The notes beneath the pieces are model-generated. The model searched no databases. It was not told the origin of the DNA and saw only the letters and a program-made list of their open reading frames with translations. A DNA stretch of 40,646 bases. Origin: Armatimonadota bacterium. GTDB taxonomy: Bacteria > Sysuimicrobiota > Sysuimicrobiia > Sysuimicrobiales > Kaftiobacteriaceae. Positions within the stretch are counted from its first letter, which is position 1, and every line of letters starts with the position of its first letter. The stretch lies in contig JAVHLZ010000021.1 in NCBI GenBank assembly GCA_031081675.1, positions 1-40,646 on the forward strand. Direction: 5' to 3'. Both the position numbers and the translations under genes were made by a program. Shown one piece after another: positions 10,901-18,715 of the stretch.

Positions 10901-11638
10901 ATGAGTCGCCTGCCCGGATCGGCGCTCCTGCGCGCGGTGCCCGGTGACTGCCCGGTGACCTGGGCGGTGATTGCGGGCACTGCCGTCACCTTCCTGCTGT
11001 CCTTCGTCGGCGCCGGCGCGGTCGTCTCCGGACTGCTCTTCGTCCCCGGGTCCCTCCTGGCCCGCCCGTGGTCGGCGCTGACCTACCCCCTGGTGGCCGG
11101 CGGGCACGTCCTGTGGGTGCTGGTCAGCGCGTACGTCCTGTGGGTGTTCGGCGGGAGTCTGGAGCGTGCCTGGGGCAGCCACGACTACGCGGTGTTCCTG
11201 GCCCTGGTGACGGCGGTTCCCGCCCTGGCCCTGGCCGGGGCTGCCGCCGCGCTGGGCCGCGCGGTGATCCTGGCCGGCCTGGGCCTGCCTCTGGCGGCGG
11301 TGGTGGTGGCCTGGAGCGCCATCAATCCCCGCGAGCGGGTGCTGGCCTACTTCGCCATTCCCGTGCCCGGACAGTGGCTGGGCGCGATCGCGGCCATCCT
11401 GGTGGTGTTCTCGTTTCCCTTCCCGCTGGGAGTGTTCGCCCTGACGGGGTGCGCGGCGGCCGTCTGGTACGTGCGGGCCGGCCGGTACGGACTGCGCCCC
11501 GCACGATTCGTCCGGCGCCTGCCCGCCATGGGAACCCTCAACCCCGTCCGCGCCTGGCAGCGGTGGAGGCTGCGGCGGAGGTTCCTCCGCGTGGTGAGAT
11601 CCCTGGAGGCCGACGATCCCGACCGCCGGGTCCACTAG
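10901..11638 (+). CDS. Rhomboid-like membrane protein lacking catalytic residues
   Basis: A 245-aa protein with about six membrane helices laid out like rhomboid proteases: RPWSALTYPLVAGGHVLWVL, then WVFGGSLERAWGSHDYAVFL, matching the family pattern of a conserved Trp-Arg loop and GG-x2-E-x3-G. The catalytic GxSG position reads GLGLP (126-130), with no Ser, and there is no catalytic His in the last helix (GCAAAVWYVRAG). It is therefore probably a non-proteolytic pseudo-rhomboid that binds or escorts membrane proteins; this is inference. A basic C-terminal tail follows (WRLRRRFLRVVR). The next gene starts 4 nt after the stop and encodes a B-box zinc-finger membrane protein. No strong Shine-Dalgarno sequence is seen at the ATG. 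Confidence 0.75.
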   Translation: MSRLPGSALLRAVPGDCPVTWAVIAGTAVTFLLSFVGAGAVVSGLLFVPGSLLARPWSALTYPLVAGGHVLWVLVSAYVLWVFGGSLERAWGSHDYAVFLALVTAVPALALAGAAAALGRAVILAGLGLPLAAVVVAWSAINPRERVLAYFAIPVPGQWLGAIAAILVVFSFPFPLGVFALTGCAAAVWYVRAGRYGLRPARFVRRLPAMGTLNPVRAWQRWRLRRRFLRVVRSLEADDPDRRVH

Positions 11639-11642
11639 GACG

Positions 11643-12155
11643 ATGCGCTGCGCGGCCCACCCCGGCGTGGAGACGGAACTGACCTGCGCCAGCTGCGGGC
11701 GGCCCATCTGTCCGGACTGCCTGGTGCAGACCCCGGTGGGGATGAAGTGCCGCGACTGCGGGCTGGCTCCCCCGCCGCCCCTGTACCGGGCCAGTCCGGG
11801 CGCCCTGGCCACCGGCATCGTGGTGGCGGCGCTGCTGGGCGGGGCAGCCGGGCTCGCGGCATGGTGGGCGGCGCAGGCGGTGGGGTGGCTGGTGCTGCTC
11901 GCCGGCCCGGCCCTGGGAGGCCTCGTCGGAGACGCCGCGTGGCGCGCGGCCCGCAGGCGCGGGCGCGCCATGGCGGCGGCCGTGGCGGCGGCCTGCGCCG
12001 CAGGCGTGGTTGTGGTCGGCCCGCAGGCTGCGGCCCTGGCCGGATGGGGCACGTCCCTGGGGGCCGGCGACCTGCTCGTCCTGCTGATCCGACGGCCCCT
12101 GCTTCCCCTCATGGCCGTCCTGATGGCCGTGGCCGCCTTCTGGCGGGTGCGCTGA
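11643..12155 (+). CDS. B-box-type zinc-finger membrane protein
   Basis: A 170-aa protein with an N-terminal zinc-binding module of spacing C3-x2-H6-x8-C15-x2-C18-x4-C23-x2-C26-x9-C36-x2-C39, a B-box pattern. Three to four hydrophobic helices follow (about 55-170). This module with the phrase GRPICPDCLVQTPVGMKC is the N-terminus commonly fused to bacterial rhomboid proteases, from my knowledge of such proteins. Here it sits on its own polypeptide directly after the pseudo-rhomboid gene. AGGA just before the ATG is a weak ribosome site. The downstream permease gene starts 4 nt after the stop, so all four genes probably share one transcript. Function unknown; likely an interaction or assembly partner of the rhomboid-like protein. 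Confidence 0.75.
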   Translation: MRCAAHPGVETELTCASCGRPICPDCLVQTPVGMKCRDCGLAPPPPLYRASPGALATGIVVAALLGGAAGLAAWWAAQAVGWLVLLAGPALGGLVGDAAWRAARRRGRAMAAAVAAACAAGVVVVGPQAAALAGWGTSLGAGDLLVLLIRRPLLPLMAVLMAVAAFWRVR

Positions 12156-12159
12156 GGCC

Positions 12160-13134
12160 GTGGACGTCCTGGGCGTGATCCTGGCCGCCGTCGTGGCCGT
12201 TCCGGCCCTCCAGGTCGGCTACGCGCTGGCCGCCGAGGCCGCTCTGGGAGTGTTGCCCCACCGGGCGCAGACCCGCCTCCGCCCCTGGCTGTGGCTGGCC
12301 CCGGCGCTCGCGTTCCTGGCCGCCTTCCTGGTCTACCCGGCCCTGCACACCCTGGTCCTCAGCACCCTGGACGCCCGCGGCCGGGCGTTCGTGGGGCTGC
12401 GCAACTACGTCGCCGTGTTCACCACCCCGGAGATGCTCGTCGCCTTCCGCAACAACCTGCTGTGGCTGGTGCTTTTCACCTCCGCCACCATCTCCCTGGG
12501 CCTGCTGCTGGCCGTCCTCACCGACCGCGTCCGCTACGAGGCCGTGGCCCAGGCGGTCATCTTCATGCCCATGGCCATCTCCTTCGTGGCGGCCAGCGTC
12601 ATCTGGAAGTTCGTCTACGAGTTCCGACCGGCCGGGGCGCCCCAGATCGGCCTGCTGAATGCGGTTCTGACCCGCCTGATCCCCGGATTCCAGCCGGTGG
12701 CCTGGCTGGTCAACCTGACCACCAACACCGTGGCCCTGATCCTGGTGGCGGTGTGGGTGTGGGTGGGGTTCTGCCTGGTGGTCCTGTCGGCCGCCCTGAA
12801 GGGCATTCCCGAGGAGCTGCTGGAGGCGGCCCGGGTGGACGGCGCCACCGAGTGGCAGGTCTTCTGGAGGATCACGCTCCCTGTGCTGGGACCCACCGTG
12901 GCGGTGGTGGCCACCACCATGGTGATCTTCGCCCTCAAGGCGTTCGACATCGTCTACGTGATGACCAATGGCAACTTCAACACCGAGGTCATCGCCAACC
13001 GCATGTACAAGGAGATGTTCAACGTCCGGGACTTCGGACGGGCCAGCGCCATCGCCGTCGTCCTCTTCCTGGCCACGGTGCCGGTGATGGCCGCCAACGT
13101 CCGGCGGTTCCGCCAGCAGGAGGGGATCCGGTGA
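12160..13134 (+). CDS. aglF: Sugar ABC transporter permease, AglF/MalF type
   Basis: A 324-aa inner-membrane permease of the carbohydrate uptake (CUT1) family. It has an extra N-terminal hydrophobic segment (about 3-30) before the usual start of the domain at WLWLAPALAFLAAFLVYPAL. The EAA loop that docks the ATPase reads EELLEAARVDGATEWQVFWR (about 224-243), intact. VGLRNYVAVFTTPEMLVAFR resembles AglF-type alpha-glucoside permeases more than lactose/glycerol-phosphate types, but the substrate is inferred. GTG 12160 follows the zinc-finger gene by 4 nt. The stop overlaps the next permease start (GTGA). No ATP-binding subunit is encoded in the window. Confidence 0.88.
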   Translation: MDVLGVILAAVVAVPALQVGYALAAEAALGVLPHRAQTRLRPWLWLAPALAFLAAFLVYPALHTLVLSTLDARGRAFVGLRNYVAVFTTPEMLVAFRNNLLWLVLFTSATISLGLLLAVLTDRVRYEAVAQAVIFMPMAISFVAASVIWKFVYEFRPAGAPQIGLLNAVLTRLIPGFQPVAWLVNLTTNTVALILVAVWVWVGFCLVVLSAALKGIPEELLEAARVDGATEWQVFWRITLPVLGPTVAVVATTMVIFALKAFDIVYVMTNGNFNTEVIANRMYKEMFNVRDFGRASAIAVVLFLATVPVMAANVRRFRQQEGIR

Positions 13135-14009
13135 GGGCGGAGGCGGCCCGCGCCCGGCCCCGGGCGGCCCCGGCGCGGTGGGCCGGCCGGCTGGCCCTCC
13201 ACGCCGCGGTGATCGGCCTGTGCCTGCTGTGGCTGCTGCCCACCCTGGGGCTGCTGGTGAGCTCCTTCCGCCCGCCGCGCCTGGTGGCCACCACCGGGTG
13301 GTGGACGGCCCTGCTGCCGCCCCACCAGTTCACCCTGGACAACTACCGGGAGGTCCTGGGCGCCTACAACATGGGGCGCAGCTTCGTCAACAGCCTGGCG
13401 ATCGCCATCCCCTCCACCATCATCCCGGTGATGGTGGCGGCGTACGCGGCGTACGCCTTCGCCTGGATGCGCTTCCCCGGGCGGGACCTGCTGTTCACCC
13501 TCGTGGTCGGCTCCCTGGTGGTGCCGCTGCAGATGACCCTGATCCCGGTCCTGCGCCTGCTCACCGCCCTGGGGCTGGTGGGAACGTTCCCGGCCGTGTG
13601 GCTGGCCCATACCGGGTACGGGCTGCCCCTGGCCGTCTACCTGCTGCGCACCTTCATCGGCGCCCTGCCCCGGGACCTGATCGAGTCCGCCTCCCTCGAC
13701 GGGGCCAGCCCCCTGATGGTCTTCTTCCGGCTGATCCTGCCCCTGACCGTCCCCGCCCTGGCGTCCCTGGTCATCTTCCAGTTCCTGTGGGTGTGGAATG
13801 ACCTGCTGGTGGCGCTGATCTTCGTCGGGGGTCGGCCGGCGGTGGCGCCCATGACGGTGACGGTCAGCAACCTGGTGAACTCCCTGGGCCAGAACTGGCA
13901 GCTGCTGACCGCCGCGGCATTCGTGTCCATGGCCCTGCCCCTGCTGGTCTTCGTGGCCCTGCAGCAGTACATCGTCCGGGGCATCCTGGCGGGAGCCGTC
14001 AAGGGCTAG
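13131..14009 (+). CDS. aglG: Sugar ABC transporter permease, AglG/MalG type
   Basis: A 292-aa second CUT1 permease, partner of the preceding one. It has the typical N-terminal helix (VIGLCLLWLLPTLGLLVSSF) and the AglG-like phrase RLVATTGWWTALLPPHQFTL. The EAA loop is PRDLIESASLDGASPLMVFF (about 181-200), and the C-terminus is YIVRGILAGAVKG, as in MalG-like permeases. Start GTG 13131 has GGAGGGG at 13119-13125, 5 nt upstream, and overlaps the aglF stop by 4 nt. The matching binding protein (15894-17228) is on the opposite strand beyond the sigma factor and sodA, so the transporter is split. Substrate by similarity: trehalose, maltose or another alpha-glucoside. Confidence 0.88.
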   Translation: MRAEAARARPRAAPARWAGRLALHAAVIGLCLLWLLPTLGLLVSSFRPPRLVATTGWWTALLPPHQFTLDNYREVLGAYNMGRSFVNSLAIAIPSTIIPVMVAAYAAYAFAWMRFPGRDLLFTLVVGSLVVPLQMTLIPVLRLLTALGLVGTFPAVWLAHTGYGLPLAVYLLRTFIGALPRDLIESASLDGASPLMVFFRLILPLTVPALASLVIFQFLWVWNDLLVALIFVGGRPAVAPMTVTVSNLVNSLGQNWQLLTAAAFVSMALPLLVFVALQQYIVRGILAGAVKG

Positions 14010-14093
14010 CCCGCCCCTGCGCCCCCCCCCGCGCAGCCAGCGGACGGGGGCGCGGCCCCCGGCGGGGATGCGGGCGGCGGCCCGCCGGGCCGG

Positions 14094-14122
14094 TTGTGAG
14101 GCCGCAGGGGTTGTGCTAATAT
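14094..14122 (+). promoter_or_regulatory. Extended -10 promoter of the sigma factor gene
   Basis: TTGTGA (14094-14099), 17-nt spacer, TAATAT (14117-14122) preceded directly by TGC, a full extended -10. This is the most AT-rich point of the region. Transcription should start near 14129, at the foot of the first leader hairpin. Confidence 0.65.
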
Positions 14123-14130
14123 AAATGATC

Positions 14131-14172
14131 GGTGCGACGCGCGGGAATGGCCGCGCGGCGCACCGCGTTTTT
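14131..14172 (+). terminator. Terminator-like hairpin at the start of the sigma factor leader
   Basis: GGTGCG-A-CGCGCGG (14131-14144) pairs with CCGCGCG-G-CGCACC (14151-14164) around loop GAATGG: 13 base pairs with one A-G mismatch. GCG and five T follow (14168-14172). It is shaped like an intrinsic terminator. Because it begins about 2 nt after the predicted transcript start it could be an attenuator of the sigma gene; alternatively it ends the aglFG transcript coming from upstream. Confidence 0.55.
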
Positions 14173-14186
14173 GTCTAGTTGAACGG

Positions 14187-14211
14187 CCCGCGACCGCCCG
14201 GCGGTCGCGGG
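14187..14211 (+). promoter_or_regulatory. Second leader hairpin next to the ribosome site
   Basis: CCCGCGACCGC (14187-14197), loop CCG, GCGGTCGCGGG (14201-14211): a perfect 11-bp stem ending 14 nt before the sigma factor ATG at 14226. The only ribosome-binding candidate (GGTGGTGAG, 14211-14219) touches the stem, so folding could control its access. Confidence 0.5.
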
Positions 14212-14225
14212 GTGGTGAGCAGACG

Positions 14226-15089
14226 ATGCCTGAAGAGCGGACGTACGATACCCCGACGCCGGACACCGCCGACGACCCGGTCCGGCTGTACCTGTCCGAG
14301 ATCGGGCGGGTCCCCCTCCTGACCCGGGAGGAGGAGGTGGCTCTGGCCCGCCGTGCGGCCGCCGGGGACCCGGAGGCCCGGCGGCGGCTCATCGAGGCCA
14401 ACCTGCGCCTGGTCGTCTCGGTGGCCAAGAAGTACGCGGGGCGCGGCATGGACCTGATGGACCTGGTCCAGGAGGGCAACCGCGGCCTGATGCGGGCGGT
14501 GGAGAAGTTTGACTGGCGGCGGGGCTACAAGTTCAGCACCTATGCCACCTGGTGGATCCGCCAGGCGATCACCCGGGCCCTGGCCGACCAGTCCCGGACC
14601 ATCCGGCTGCCCGTCCACGTCATCGAGACCCGCAACCGGATTCTGCGGGCCGCCCGCGCCCTGGCCCAGCGCCTGGGCCACGAGCCGACCCCGGCGGAGC
14701 TGGCCCAGGCGGTGCGCATCCCCGCGGCCCGGGTGGAGGAGATCCTGCGGGCCGGCCAGGAGCTGGCGTCCCTGGATGCGCCCACCGACGACGAGGGAGA
14801 CAGCCACCTGCAGGACTTCGTGGCGGATCCGGACAGCCTGGACCCGGAGGAGATCGCCGCCCGGGCGTCCCTGCGCCAGCAGCTGGAGGAGGTCCTGGAC
14901 ACCCTGACGCCGCGGGAGCGGCTGGTCCTGCGCCGGCGGTTCGGGCTGTCCGGCGAGGGGCCCCAGACCCTGGAGCAGGTGGGCCGGGAACTGGGGGTGA
15001 CCCGGGAGCGGGTGCGCCAGATCGAGGCGCGGGCCCTGCGCAAGCTGCGCCACCGCGGCCGGGAGCACGGGCTGAAGATGTTCCTGTAA
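14226..15089 (+). CDS. RNA polymerase sigma factor, sigma70 group 1/2 (RpoD-like)
   Basis: A 287-aa sigma70 factor. Region 1.2 starts at [16 protein letters not shown] (17-32). Region 2 includes [17 protein letters not shown] and, for -10 recognition and melting, [19 protein letters not shown] (101-119). Region 3 covers about 130-210. Region 4 contains [15 protein letters not shown] and the -35 binding helix [18 protein letters not shown] (258-275). Region 1.1 and the large non-conserved insert of primary sigma factors are missing. It is either a compact primary factor or an RpoD-like alternative (group 2) factor. The gene stands alone behind its own strong promoter and structured leader, and converges on sodA. 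Confidence 0.93.
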   Translation: MPEERTYDTPTPDTADDPVRLYLSEIGRVPLLTREEEVALARRAAAGDPEARRRLIEANLRLVVSVAKKYAGRGMDLMDLVQEGNRGLMRAVEKFDWRRGYKFSTYATWWIRQAITRALADQSRTIRLPVHVIETRNRILRAARALAQRLGHEPTPAELAQAVRIPAARVEEILRAGQELASLDAPTDDEGDSHLQDFVADPDSLDPEEIAARASLRQQLEEVLDTLTPRERLVLRRRFGLSGEGPQTLEQVGRELGVTRERVRQIEARALRKLRHRGREHGLKMFL

Positions 15090-15094
15090 AACAT

Positions 15095-15123
15095 CCGGCG
15101 GCAGGGGAATTCCCTGCCGCCGG
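15095..15123. terminator. Shared hairpin terminator between the sigma gene and sodA
   Basis: CCGGCGGCAGGG (15095-15106) and CCCTGCCGCCGG (15112-15123) form a perfect 12-bp stem with a 5-nt loop, 5 nt after the sigma factor stop and 18 nt past the end of sodA. On the - strand it is followed by ATGTTTTA, giving sodA a short U tract. On the + strand no U tract follows, so it works best as a sodA terminator and RNA 3'-end stabiliser. Confidence 0.65.
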
Positions 15124-15141
15124 AGGAGCCGCCTGCCGCGC

Positions 15142-15765
15142 CTACCTGGCGCGGGCCCTGCTGTAGAACTGCTCCACCACGTCCCAGTTGACCACGTTCC
15201 ACCACGCCTTGACGTAGTCCGCCCGCCGGTTCTGGTACTTGAGGTAGTAGGCGTGCTCCCACACGTCGACGCCCAGGATGGGGGTGTCGCCGTCCATCAC
15301 CGGCGAGTCCTGGTTGGCGGTGGAGTACACCTTCAGCGCTCCGGTCCGGTCCACCACCAGCCAGGCCCACCCGGATCCGAACCGCCCCAGGGCGGCCTGG
15401 GTGAACTGCTCCCGGAAGGCGTCCACCGATCCGAAGGCCGCCACCAGCGCATCCCGGAGAGCTCCTCCGGGCTCGTGGCGGCCGCCCGGCGTCATCCACT
15501 GCCAGAACAGGGTGTGGTTGAGGTGGCCGCCCCCGTTGTTCCGCACGGGGATCTGGATCTCGGCGGGCAGGTCCGAGAGGGTGCGCAGCAGGTCTTCCAC
15601 TCCCAGGGAATGGAACCGCGGGTGCTTTTCCAGGGCGGCGTTGAGATTGTTCACATACGCCTGGTGGTGCCGGGTGTGGTGGATCTCCATGGTGAGGGTG
15701 TCGATGTGGGGCTCCAGAGCGTTGTACGGATACCCGAGATCAGGCAACCGGAACGGATACGGCAT
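15142..15765 (-). CDS. sodA: Superoxide dismutase, Mn type
   Basis: A 207-aa cytosolic enzyme that dismutes superoxide. It matches the E. coli Mn enzyme closely: [44 protein letters not shown] and [20 protein letters not shown]. Metal ligands are His29, His84, Asp167 and His171. The Gln of STANQDSP at about 152 and the GGGH context favour Mn over Fe, though cambialistic enzymes exist. The start ATG has GGAGGGAG upstream and a promoter at 15826-15854. The gene converges on the sigma factor with a shared hairpin between them. Confidence 0.96.
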   Translation of the reverse strand: MPYPFRLPDLGYPYNALEPHIDTLTMEIHHTRHHQAYVNNLNAALEKHPRFHSLGVEDLLRTLSDLPAEIQIPVRNNGGGHLNHTLFWQWMTPGGRHEPGGALRDALVAAFGSVDAFREQFTQAALGRFGSGWAWLVVDRTGALKVYSTANQDSPVMDGDTPILGVDVWEHAYYLKYQNRRADYVKAWWNVVNWDVVEQFYSRARAR

Positions 15766-15825
15766 GCCTCTCCCTCCTCCGCGTCCTCAGGACAGCCGGC
15801 GGCAACCCGCACGCTGTCTCCCCTC

Positions 15826-15854
15826 ATTTCACTCCATTTGGGGCGCCGCGTCAA
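15826..15854 (-). promoter_or_regulatory. Promoter of sodA
   Basis: On the - strand, TTGACG (15854-15849), 17-nt spacer, TGAAAT (15831-15826). The start would be near 15819, leaving a leader of about 54 nt. The -35 is a 5/6 match and the -10 a 4/6 match. Confidence 0.5.
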
Positions 15855-15893
15855 ACGGGCCCCCCGGCAGGCCTTCACTTTCCGGACACCCGC

Positions 15894-17228
15894 CTAGCGC
15901 CGGTAGGCCTCCTGAGCGATGCGCTCCAGGTTCTGCAGGATCGCGTCCAGCCGCGCCGGGTTTTGGACGTAGTCCAGGGTGCCCTTCCAGAACGCGGCGT
16001 TCACCGCCTCGGGCATCAGGTCGCTGGCGTCAAACCGCGCCACCTCCGCCGAGGTGAGGATCTCCGCCGCCCGCCGGCTCAGCGGGTCGGGGTATTCGTC
16101 CAAGCTGACCTTGCGGTTGGGCGACAGCGCCCCGCCCCGCCGCACCCAGATGGCCTGGGCCTCGGGTGTGGTCAGGTAGGCGATCAGCGCCCGCGCCTGG
16201 GGCGTGTCCCGGAACATCCCGAACAGGTCGCCCGCCATCTCCACCGCCGCCGGCACGCCGGGATCGATGGGCGGGAAGGCGAAGAAGTTGACGTCCTCGC
16301 CGGGCTGCAGGTTCGGGTACTGCTTCTGGATGAAGTCCTGGATGAATGTTGCCTGGTGGTGCAGGTAGCAGCCCGGCGGGTCGGTGAACAGCGGGAACGG
16401 CGACTCCCCGAAGTTGGTGGCCAGGACGCCCTGACGGCCGCCGTAGACGTAGCGGGGGGTGGCGGCGATCCGCCCGAACAGCTCCCACGCCCGCCGCACG
16501 GCGGGATCGGTCCACGAGATCTCATGCCGGTACCACCGGTCGTAGACATCCGGGCCGGCGGTGCGCAGGAGGATGTCCTCGATCCAGTCGGTGGCCGGCC
16601 ACCCGCTGGCCGCGCCGCTCTCCAGCCCGATGCACCAGGGAGTCTTGCCGTCCCGGGCGATGCGGTCGGTGAGGGCCAGCAGCTCCTCCCAGGTGGTGGG
16701 CACCGTGTAGCCCGCGGCGGCGAACGCCTTGGGGTTGTACCAGATCAGGCCCTTCAGCGCCGCCTTGATGAAGATCCCGTAGAGCCTGCCCTCCACCGTT
16801 CCCAGATCCAGCCAGCTCTGCGCGTACTGCTCCCGCAGCGCCGCCATGTCCACCACGTTCTCCAGGGGAACCAGGTGCCCGGCGCGGGCGAGCTCGGCCA
16901 TCTGGCCCGGACCCGGCAGCCCCGCCACGTCAGGCGGGTTCCCGCCCTGAATGCGGGTGGTCAGGACGGCGTTGAGGTCCCGGGTCCCCTCGAACTCCAC
17001 CTTCACCCCGGTGCGCTCCTCAAACGGCCTGACCATGGCGAGAAAGCTCTCCAGCTCCGATCCTCCCCACACGCCCAGGACCGATACCGTCCCCCCCAGC
17101 CGCTGGGGAGCCACCGCCGCCGGCCGCCGGGTGGCGTAGTACGCGGCCGCGACGGCCACCACCACCAGAGCCACGATCACCGCCCAGGCGATGGCGCTGA
17201 GCCCGGCCGAACCCCGACCTCTGGACAT
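15894..17228 (-). CDS. aglE: Sugar ABC transporter substrate-binding protein, AglE type
   Basis: A 444-aa extracytoplasmic solute-binding protein. Residues 10-30 form one hydrophobic segment (SAIAWAVIVALVVVAVAAAY) without a lipobox Cys, so it is anchored or cleaved by signal peptidase I rather than lipidated. The mature part has GTVSVLGVWGGSELESF, VEFEGTRDLNAVLTTRIQGG and NPPDVAGLPGPGQMAELARA, phrases of the AglE alpha-glucoside-binding group. ATG 17228 has GGAGGGG 5 nt upstream. It is the likely partner of the AglF/AglG permeases at 12160-14009, though it is on the other strand and separated by the sigma factor and sodA. Substrate is inferred. Confidence 0.87.
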   Translation of the reverse strand: MSRGRGSAGLSAIAWAVIVALVVVAVAAAYYATRRPAAVAPQRLGGTVSVLGVWGGSELESFLAMVRPFEERTGVKVEFEGTRDLNAVLTTRIQGGNPPDVAGLPGPGQMAELARAGHLVPLENVVDMAALREQYAQSWLDLGTVEGRLYGIFIKAALKGLIWYNPKAFAAAGYTVPTTWEELLALTDRIARDGKTPWCIGLESGAASGWPATDWIEDILLRTAGPDVYDRWYRHEISWTDPAVRRAWELFGRIAATPRYVYGGRQGVLATNFGESPFPLFTDPPGCYLHHQATFIQDFIQKQYPNLQPGEDVNFFAFPPIDPGVPAAVEMAGDLFGMFRDTPQARALIAYLTTPEAQAIWVRRGGALSPNRKVSLDEYPDPLSRRAAEILTSAEVARFDASDLMPEAVNAAFWKGTLDYVQNPARLDAILQNLERIAQEAYRR

Positions 17229-17339
17229 GTCCACCCCTCCCTTTCGCTGGTGGCGCCCGTCCGCGCGGCGGAGAGCGCCGGATGACGCCGGCCGGTGCGA
17301 CCGGCGGAGGAACGATGGCAGGATGCGAGAGATCAGGCC

Positions 17340-17353
17340 GGACCTGCAGGTCC
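17340..17353. repeat. 14-bp perfect palindrome upstream of the binding-protein gene
   Basis: GGACCTGCAGGTCC reads the same on both strands and lies about 112 nt upstream of the aglE-type start, in the 185-nt gap after glcE. A second small inverted repeat, GCCGGT-GCG-ACCGGC, is at 17291-17305. A LacI-type operator is conceivable for a sugar transporter gene, but no clear -10/-35 pair is seen beside it. Confidence 0.3.
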
Positions 17354-17413
17354 CAGGGACGGGTACGATCAGTACTTTCGCCGGCGCCGGGATTCGCCCC
17401 TGCCGCCGGGGCT

Positions 17414-18715
17414 TCACAGGCCGCCGAGGAAGCGGCCGGGGTTGAGCATGCCGCGGGGGTCGAAGTGGCGCTTCAGCTCGCGCATGATGCCCAGCGTCGG
17501 CGGCGGCGGCCCCCACACATCGCGGCCCGCCTTGGCCTCCGGCGGCGCCGCGGCCAGCACGCAGTGCCCGCCGTGCTGCGCCGCCAGCCCGCTCAGGCGG
17601 TCCCACCAGGCGGCGGCCTCCGGCGCGGGCACCTCCACCCACACCGCGCCGCTGCCGGCGTGGGCGATCCACTGCGCCGCGCCGGCCGCGTGCACGGCGG
17701 GCACCACGTCCCCCACCGCTCCCAGCGGCACGGCGACCCTGAACAGCGCCTCCGGCGTGGGCCCGCCCGACGCGTCGGCGAGAGTCGCCCACAGGCGCCG
17801 GTGGTCCTCCGCGGAGACCTCGTCGGCCCGCAGGTCGCGGGAGGCGGCCATCCGGCGGACGTCGGCCGTGTGGCGCGCCACCGCCTCCGCGAAACCCTCC
17901 GCCCGCACGGCCACCGCCGGACCAGCGGCCAGCCCGGCCCGCACGGCGACGTGCGGGCCCACCACCGCCACCGCCGCGGGCTGCAGGACGGAGGCGAACA
18001 GGTCGTCCACCAGTGCCAGCAGCGCCGGCAGATCTCCCCACGCCACCGCGGTGGCCTCAGCCTCCGGCACGGGGGCCAGCCGGAAGGTGACGTCCGTGAT
18101 CACGCCCAGCGTGCCCAGCGAGCCGGTGAACAGCTTGCACATGTCGTAGCCGGCCACGTTCTTGACCACCTTGCCCCCGGCCCGGATCTGCTGCCCGTCG
18201 GCCAGGACCACACCCATGCCGGTGACCAGGTCCCGCACCCCTCCGTACAGCATCCGCCGCGGTCCACCCCCGCCCACCGCCACCACCCCGCCCACGGTGG
18301 CCCGCGACGGGTGCGGCGGGTCTACCGGCAGGAACTGGCCGGCCCGCGCCAGGACCTGCTGGCAGGTGGTCACCGGCATCCCCGCCTGCACGGTGGCCGT
18401 CAGGTTGGCGTCGTCGTGCTCCACCAGGCGATCCAGGCGCTCCAGGCTGAGAACCACGTCGGCCCGCCGGGGCGGGTTCCCCCAGTGCAGGGCCGTGCCG
18501 CCCCCGCGGGGGATGACCGCCGCCCCCGCCTCCCCGCACAGCCGCAACACCGCCGCCACCTGCGCGGCGTCGGCCGGCGCGCAGCGGACGGAGGGGGCCA
18601 TGCCGTCCACGGCGTGGTCAGCCAGGCCGCCCGGCGCCACGCGCACGGCGGCCGTTCCCAGCTCACCCTCCAGCCGCCCCACCAGAACGTCCAGATCCAC
18701 GGCCGCCCGCTCCAC
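17414..18715 (-). CDS. glcE: Glycolate oxidase FAD-binding subunit GlcE
   Basis: A 433-aa subunit of the glycolate oxidase complex that oxidises glycolate to glyoxylate. The N-terminal FAD-binding PCMH domain has VIPRGGGTALHWGN, ATVGGVVAVGGGGPRRMLYG and GKVVKNVAGYDMCKLFTGSL. The C-terminus KRHFDPRGMLNPGRFLGG is the family ending. It lacks the larger C-terminal cap of GlcD, as expected for GlcE. GTG 18715 follows the glcF stop with no intervening base, so the two are co-translated. It is the last gene of the glycolate block. Confidence 0.92.
   Translation of the reverse strand: MERAAVDLDVLVGRLEGELGTAAVRVAPGGLADHAVDGMAPSVRCAPADAAQVAAVLRLCGEAGAAVIPRGGGTALHWGNPPRRADVVLSLERLDRLVEHDDANLTATVQAGMPVTTCQQVLARAGQFLPVDPPHPSRATVGGVVAVGGGGPRRMLYGGVRDLVTGMGVVLADGQQIRAGGKVVKNVAGYDMCKLFTGSLGTLGVITDVTFRLAPVPEAEATAVAWGDLPALLALVDDLFASVLQPAAVAVVGPHVAVRAGLAAGPAVAVRAEGFAEAVARHTADVRRMAASRDLRADEVSAEDHRRLWATLADASGGPTPEALFRVAVPLGAVGDVVPAVHAAGAAQWIAHAGSGAVWVEVPAPEAAAWWDRLSGLAAQHGGHCVLAAAPPEAKAGRDVWGPPPPTLGIMRELKRHFDPRGMLNPGRFLGGL

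Noticed and set aside
14046-14060. Terminator of the aglFG genes
   Set aside because: The GGGGGC/GCCCCC stem is only 6 bp with no following T tract, so I do not call it a terminator.
15894-17228. Lipoprotein signal in the sugar-binding protein
   Set aside because: There is no Cys after the hydrophobic segment, so no lipobox.
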